Under the pieces are notes generated by a model that saw only the letters and a program-made list of their open reading frames with translations, ran no database searches and was not told the DNA's origin. From Catenulispora sp. EB89 (GTDB lineage Bacteria > Actinomycetota > Actinomycetes > Streptomycetales > Catenulisporaceae), in NCBI RefSeq assembly GCF_041261445.1, contig NZ_JBGCCU010000003.1, positions 434,001-498,000 of the forward strand: DNA of 64,000 nucleotides, written 5' to 3'. This document shows, piece by piece, positions 61,527-64,000 of this stretch (positions within the stretch are counted from its first letter, which is position 1; the number at the start of each line of letters is the position of its first letter). The position numbers were made by a program, and so were the translations under genes.

Positions 61527-63632
61527 TCATGGCGACGGCCTCACCCGCAGCACGCGGGCGGCCCACCCGGGCAGCACCCAGTTCCAGCGCCCGAACAGGG
61601 ACACGAGCGCGGGCACGAGCAGCGCCCGGACGACGGTGGCGTCCAGCAGGATGCCGACGCCCAAGCCGGTGGCGAAGATCTTCAGGAACGTCGGCGGCGC
61701 GCTGGCCAGGGCGGCGAACGCCAGGAAGAGGATCAGGGCCGCGCTGGTCACCAGGCGTCCGGTGCGGCCCAGGCCCACGACGACGGCCTCGTTCGTGCTC
61801 GCTCCGGCGTCGAACTCCTCGCGCATGCGGGACAGGATGAAGACCTCGTAGTCCATCGACAGGCCGTAGAGGAACGCGAAGACGATCATCGGGATCCAGA
61901 ACGGGATGCCGCCGGTGGCCGGGACGCCCCAGATGGCGTGCGAGCCGTGGCCGTCCTGCCAGATCAGCACCATGCCGCCGTAGGCCGCGGCGACCGAGAG
62001 CAGGTTCGCCAGCACGGCCTTGGCCGGGAGCAGCAGCGAGCGGAAGGTCCGGGCCAGGACCAGGAACGTGAGGACGGCCAGCACGGCCAGAAGGATGGGG
62101 AACTGGCCGTACATCTTGTGGATGTTGTCGATGTTGGCCAGTGCGCTGGAGGCCACGAGCGTGCCTGGGACGGCGTGCTCGAGGGTGGTGCGGGTGAGCT
62201 TGGCGACGTGCTGGCCCTGGCTGGTCGCGGCCTCGTCGCTCGGAAGGACGACCGTCATCGGCCACCGGGTGGTGGGGGTCTTTTCCGTACCGGGTGGCGG
62301 CGTGGTCACCGGTACCACCGCGTGGATGCCGTTGCCGGGCATCAGCACCGTGGGTTCGGTGTTCGGCGGGGTCAGGACCACGTAGGGATTGAGCACACCG
62401 CTGGGGATGTCCGCCGCACGCAGCGCCACGAGCCCTTGGCGGGCGTCGCCGGACTTGGCGAGGGAATCGGTGGTCGGGTCGCCCTCGTGGATGCCGAGCG
62501 CGGTGACGGCGAGCGTGACCAGCACGGCCAGCGCCAGGCCGGCGGCCACCCAGCGTCGTCGGACCACCCAGCGGGCCCATGCGGTCCAGGCGCGGCTGGG
62601 TTTGTCCTCGTGCCGCAGGTGCGGCCAGTCCAGGCGGCGGCCGAAGCCGGTGAGCGCGATCGGCAGCAGGGTCAGCGTCACGGCCACGCTGACCACCGGG
62701 ATCAGCATGCCGCCGATGCCGATGGAGCGCATGAACTGGATCGGGACCACGATCAGCGACAGCAGGCCCAGCGCCACGGTCAGTCCGCTGACCAGCACGG
62801 CCCGGCCGGCGGTGGCCATCGCGCGGTGCACGGCGGTCTCGTTGTCGGCGCCGTGCGCCACCTCCTCGCGCCACCGGGTCACCAGCAGCAGCGAGTAGTC
62901 GATGGCCACACCCAGGCCGATCAGGCCGACCATGTACTGCACCACGGCCTGCACCTTCATGAACTCGGTCAGGAGCAGCACGACGAGGTAGCTGGACAGG
63001 ATGGAGACCGCGGCGATCATCAGCGGCAGCAGCGCGAGGAAGGACCCGAACACGAAGGCCAGCACGATGAGCGCGCCGGCCCCGCCGAGCAGGGCCTCGG
63101 TGAGCACACCGTTGCCGCCGCCGCTGCCGTTGGAGGACAGCGGGGTGATGCCGGTGACGTGCACCTGGGTCCCGGCCGGTGCCGCGGCGGCGAGCCGGCG
63201 CGGCAGCACGCGGGCCGCGTCGGTCTGCGTCTTCGCGTCCTTGACCTGGTCCCCGACCGCGGGGGTGAAGACGAGGGCGAACATGGTCCGGCCGTCGGCC
63301 CCGAGGAAGGTGCGGTCGCCGGTGTTGTAGTAGTCGGCGACACGCCCGGGGATCGCGGCGAGCGCGGGCTCCAGCGCGGGCCGCGCCGCCTCCGGGCTCT
63401 GCCCCGGCGGCAGAACGAACACCGGCACCAGCGGATCGAAGCCGCCGCCGATGTGGTACTGGGCGACCAGGGCGTCGCTCGCGGCCACCGACGGCGTGCC
63501 GGCGATGGCGAAGCTCTGGTTCAGGTGCTTGGACAGGATGGAGGAGGACCAGCCGCCGGCCAGGAACAGCACCAGCCACACCGCGGCGATCGCACGCCGG
63601 TTGGCGAGGACGAATCTCGAGAATCGTTCCAT
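61527..63632 (-). CDS. MMPL/RND family transporter
   Basis: The 701-residue product has two repeats of a membrane helix, an extracytoplasmic domain and five helices. MMPL features include VGLIGLGVAIDYSLLLVTRWREE and FAFLYGLSMDYEVFILSRMREEFDAG. Such proteins export lipids or hydrophobic compounds, driven by protons. No regulator or biosynthesis gene is adjacent. The C-terminus is short and basic. Confidence 0.94.
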   Translation of the reverse strand: MERFSRFVLANRRAIAAVWLVLFLAGGWSSSILSKHLNQSFAIAGTPSVAASDALVAQYHIGGGFDPLVPVFVLPPGQSPEAARPALEPALAAIPGRVADYYNTGDRTFLGADGRTMFALVFTPAVGDQVKDAKTQTDAARVLPRRLAAAAPAGTQVHVTGITPLSSNGSGGGNGVLTEALLGGAGALIVLAFVFGSFLALLPLMIAAVSILSSYLVVLLLTEFMKVQAVVQYMVGLIGLGVAIDYSLLLVTRWREEVAHGADNETAVHRAMATAGRAVLVSGLTVALGLLSLIVVPIQFMRSIGIGGMLIPVVSVAVTLTLLPIALTGFGRRLDWPHLRHEDKPSRAWTAWARWVVRRRWVAAGLALAVLVTLAVTALGIHEGDPTTDSLAKSGDARQGLVALRAADIPSGVLNPYVVLTPPNTEPTVLMPGNGIHAVVPVTTPPPGTEKTPTTRWPMTVVLPSDEAATSQGQHVAKLTRTTLEHAVPGTLVASSALANIDNIHKMYGQFPILLAVLAVLTFLVLARTFRSLLLPAKAVLANLLSVAAAYGGMVLIWQDGHGSHAIWGVPATGGIPFWIPMIVFAFLYGLSMDYEVFILSRMREEFDAGASTNEAVVVGLGRTGRLVTSAALILFLAFAALASAPPTFLKIFATGLGVGILLDATVVRALLVPALVSLFGRWNWVLPGWAARVLRVRPSP

Positions 63633-63793
63633 GGCTGTCCCCCCTTCGGTCGATTTCGGTCCGGTGCCACTCCGCTCACTCCACGATCATGATTGACTAC
63701 CAGAACAACAGTGCACCACCGCACCACGCATCGCAATCGGCCGAACGGGTGGCCGGCTCGGCCCGGCGGGCCCCGGATGGGATAATCCTCCAT

Positions 63794-64000
63794 ATGCGCA
63801 TCTACCTCGGCAGCGACCACGCCGGCTACGACCTGAAGAACCACCTCGTGACCTGGCTGACGGCCGCCGGGCACGAAGCCGTCGACTGCGGCCCGCACGC
63901 CTTCGACGCCCAGGACGACTACCCGCCGTACGTGATGCTGGCGGCCAGCAAGACCGCCGGCGACCCGGACGCCCTCGGCATCGTCATCGGCGGCTCCGGC
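63794..64000 (+). CDS. rpiB: ribose-5-phosphate isomerase B, truncated by window end
   Basis: The first 69 codons read MRIYLGSDHAGYDLKNHLVTWLTAAGHEAVDCGPHAFDAQDDYPPYVMLAAS and continue to GIVIGGSG, the RpiB phosphate-binding loop. It interconverts ribose- and ribulose-5-phosphate. GATAAT at 63781-63786 could be a -10 for a leaderless start. In streptomycetes rpiB lies a few genes from tig, from memory, so backbone synteny resumes here. Confidence 0.93.
   Translation, partial: MRIYLGSDHAGYDLKNHLVTWLTAAGHEAVDCGPHAFDAQDDYPPYVMLAASKTAGDPDALGIVIGGSG

Noticed and set aside
60117-63692. Open frame of 1191 codons on the plus strand opposite ALDH and the MmpL-type gene
   Set aside because: It spans two unrelated genes and the gap between them, and its product is His/Gly/Arg-rich without recognisable motifs; this is a high-GC shadow frame.

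Overview
The window is GC-rich actinobacterial chromosome with dense genes, GTG starts, short overlaps and many candidate leaderless starts. From memory, its backbone follows the order seen in Streptomyces and relatives: rsfS-LCP-nadD, proA, proB-obg-rpmA-rplU-rne-TIGR03936, TIGR03960-rodA-mrdA-mreD-mreC-mreB, DUF4233-folC-valS, clpX-clpP2-clpP1-tig, then rpiB. A filamentous actinomycete is likely (Catenulispora-like is my guess from gene content; no 16S gene is present). No tRNA, rRNA, CRISPR array, transposase or integrase was recognised.

Layout. 0-6 kb is accessory: a secreted GH16-CBM13 glucanase behind a complex regulatory region, two small hypotheticals, a deazaflavin-dependent reductase, a VOC protein, a Nudix hydrolase, a P450 and a GNAT. 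6.2-11.1 kb is the nadD/LCP/rsfS/phosphatase cluster, preceded by a 31-bp minisatellite. 11.2-18 kb holds an M48 protease, proA, a divergent SnoaL/MerR pair with a clear MerR-type promoter, and an ECF sigma factor with its membrane partner. 17.8-26.6 kb is proB, obg, L27, L21, a very large RNase E/G and a TIGR03936 protein. 26.8-33.1 kb looks like an insertion between the normally adjacent TIGR03936 and TIGR03960 genes; it carries a cell-wall-binding protein, a BenE transporter with a divergent XRE-cupin regulator, and galKT. 33.2-41.2 kb is the elongation/shape cluster. 41.5-47.4 kb has PAP2, DUF4233, folC and valS, with no ndk at its usual place. 47.4-48.0 kb is a mazEF module with a palindromic operator. 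48.1-52.7 kb is clpX-clpP2-clpP1-tig.

The most unusual locus is at 53.9-59.1 kb, a three-gene minus-strand operon. It encodes a cellulose-synthase-like GT2 synthase, a 222-residue low-complexity membrane protein, and a 960-residue protein that fuses an acyltransferase-3 membrane domain, an SGNH esterase/acyltransferase domain and a GH16 glycanase domain. Together these would make, acylate and trim one extracellular glycan. The fused GH16 domain is clearly related to the secreted GH16 enzyme at 0.5 kb, and both loci carry DasR-like (dre) operator sequences at their candidate promoters, which suggests shared N-acetylglucosamine-linked control. The window ends with DUF2625, an aldehyde dehydrogenase, an MmpL-type transporter and the start of rpiB.
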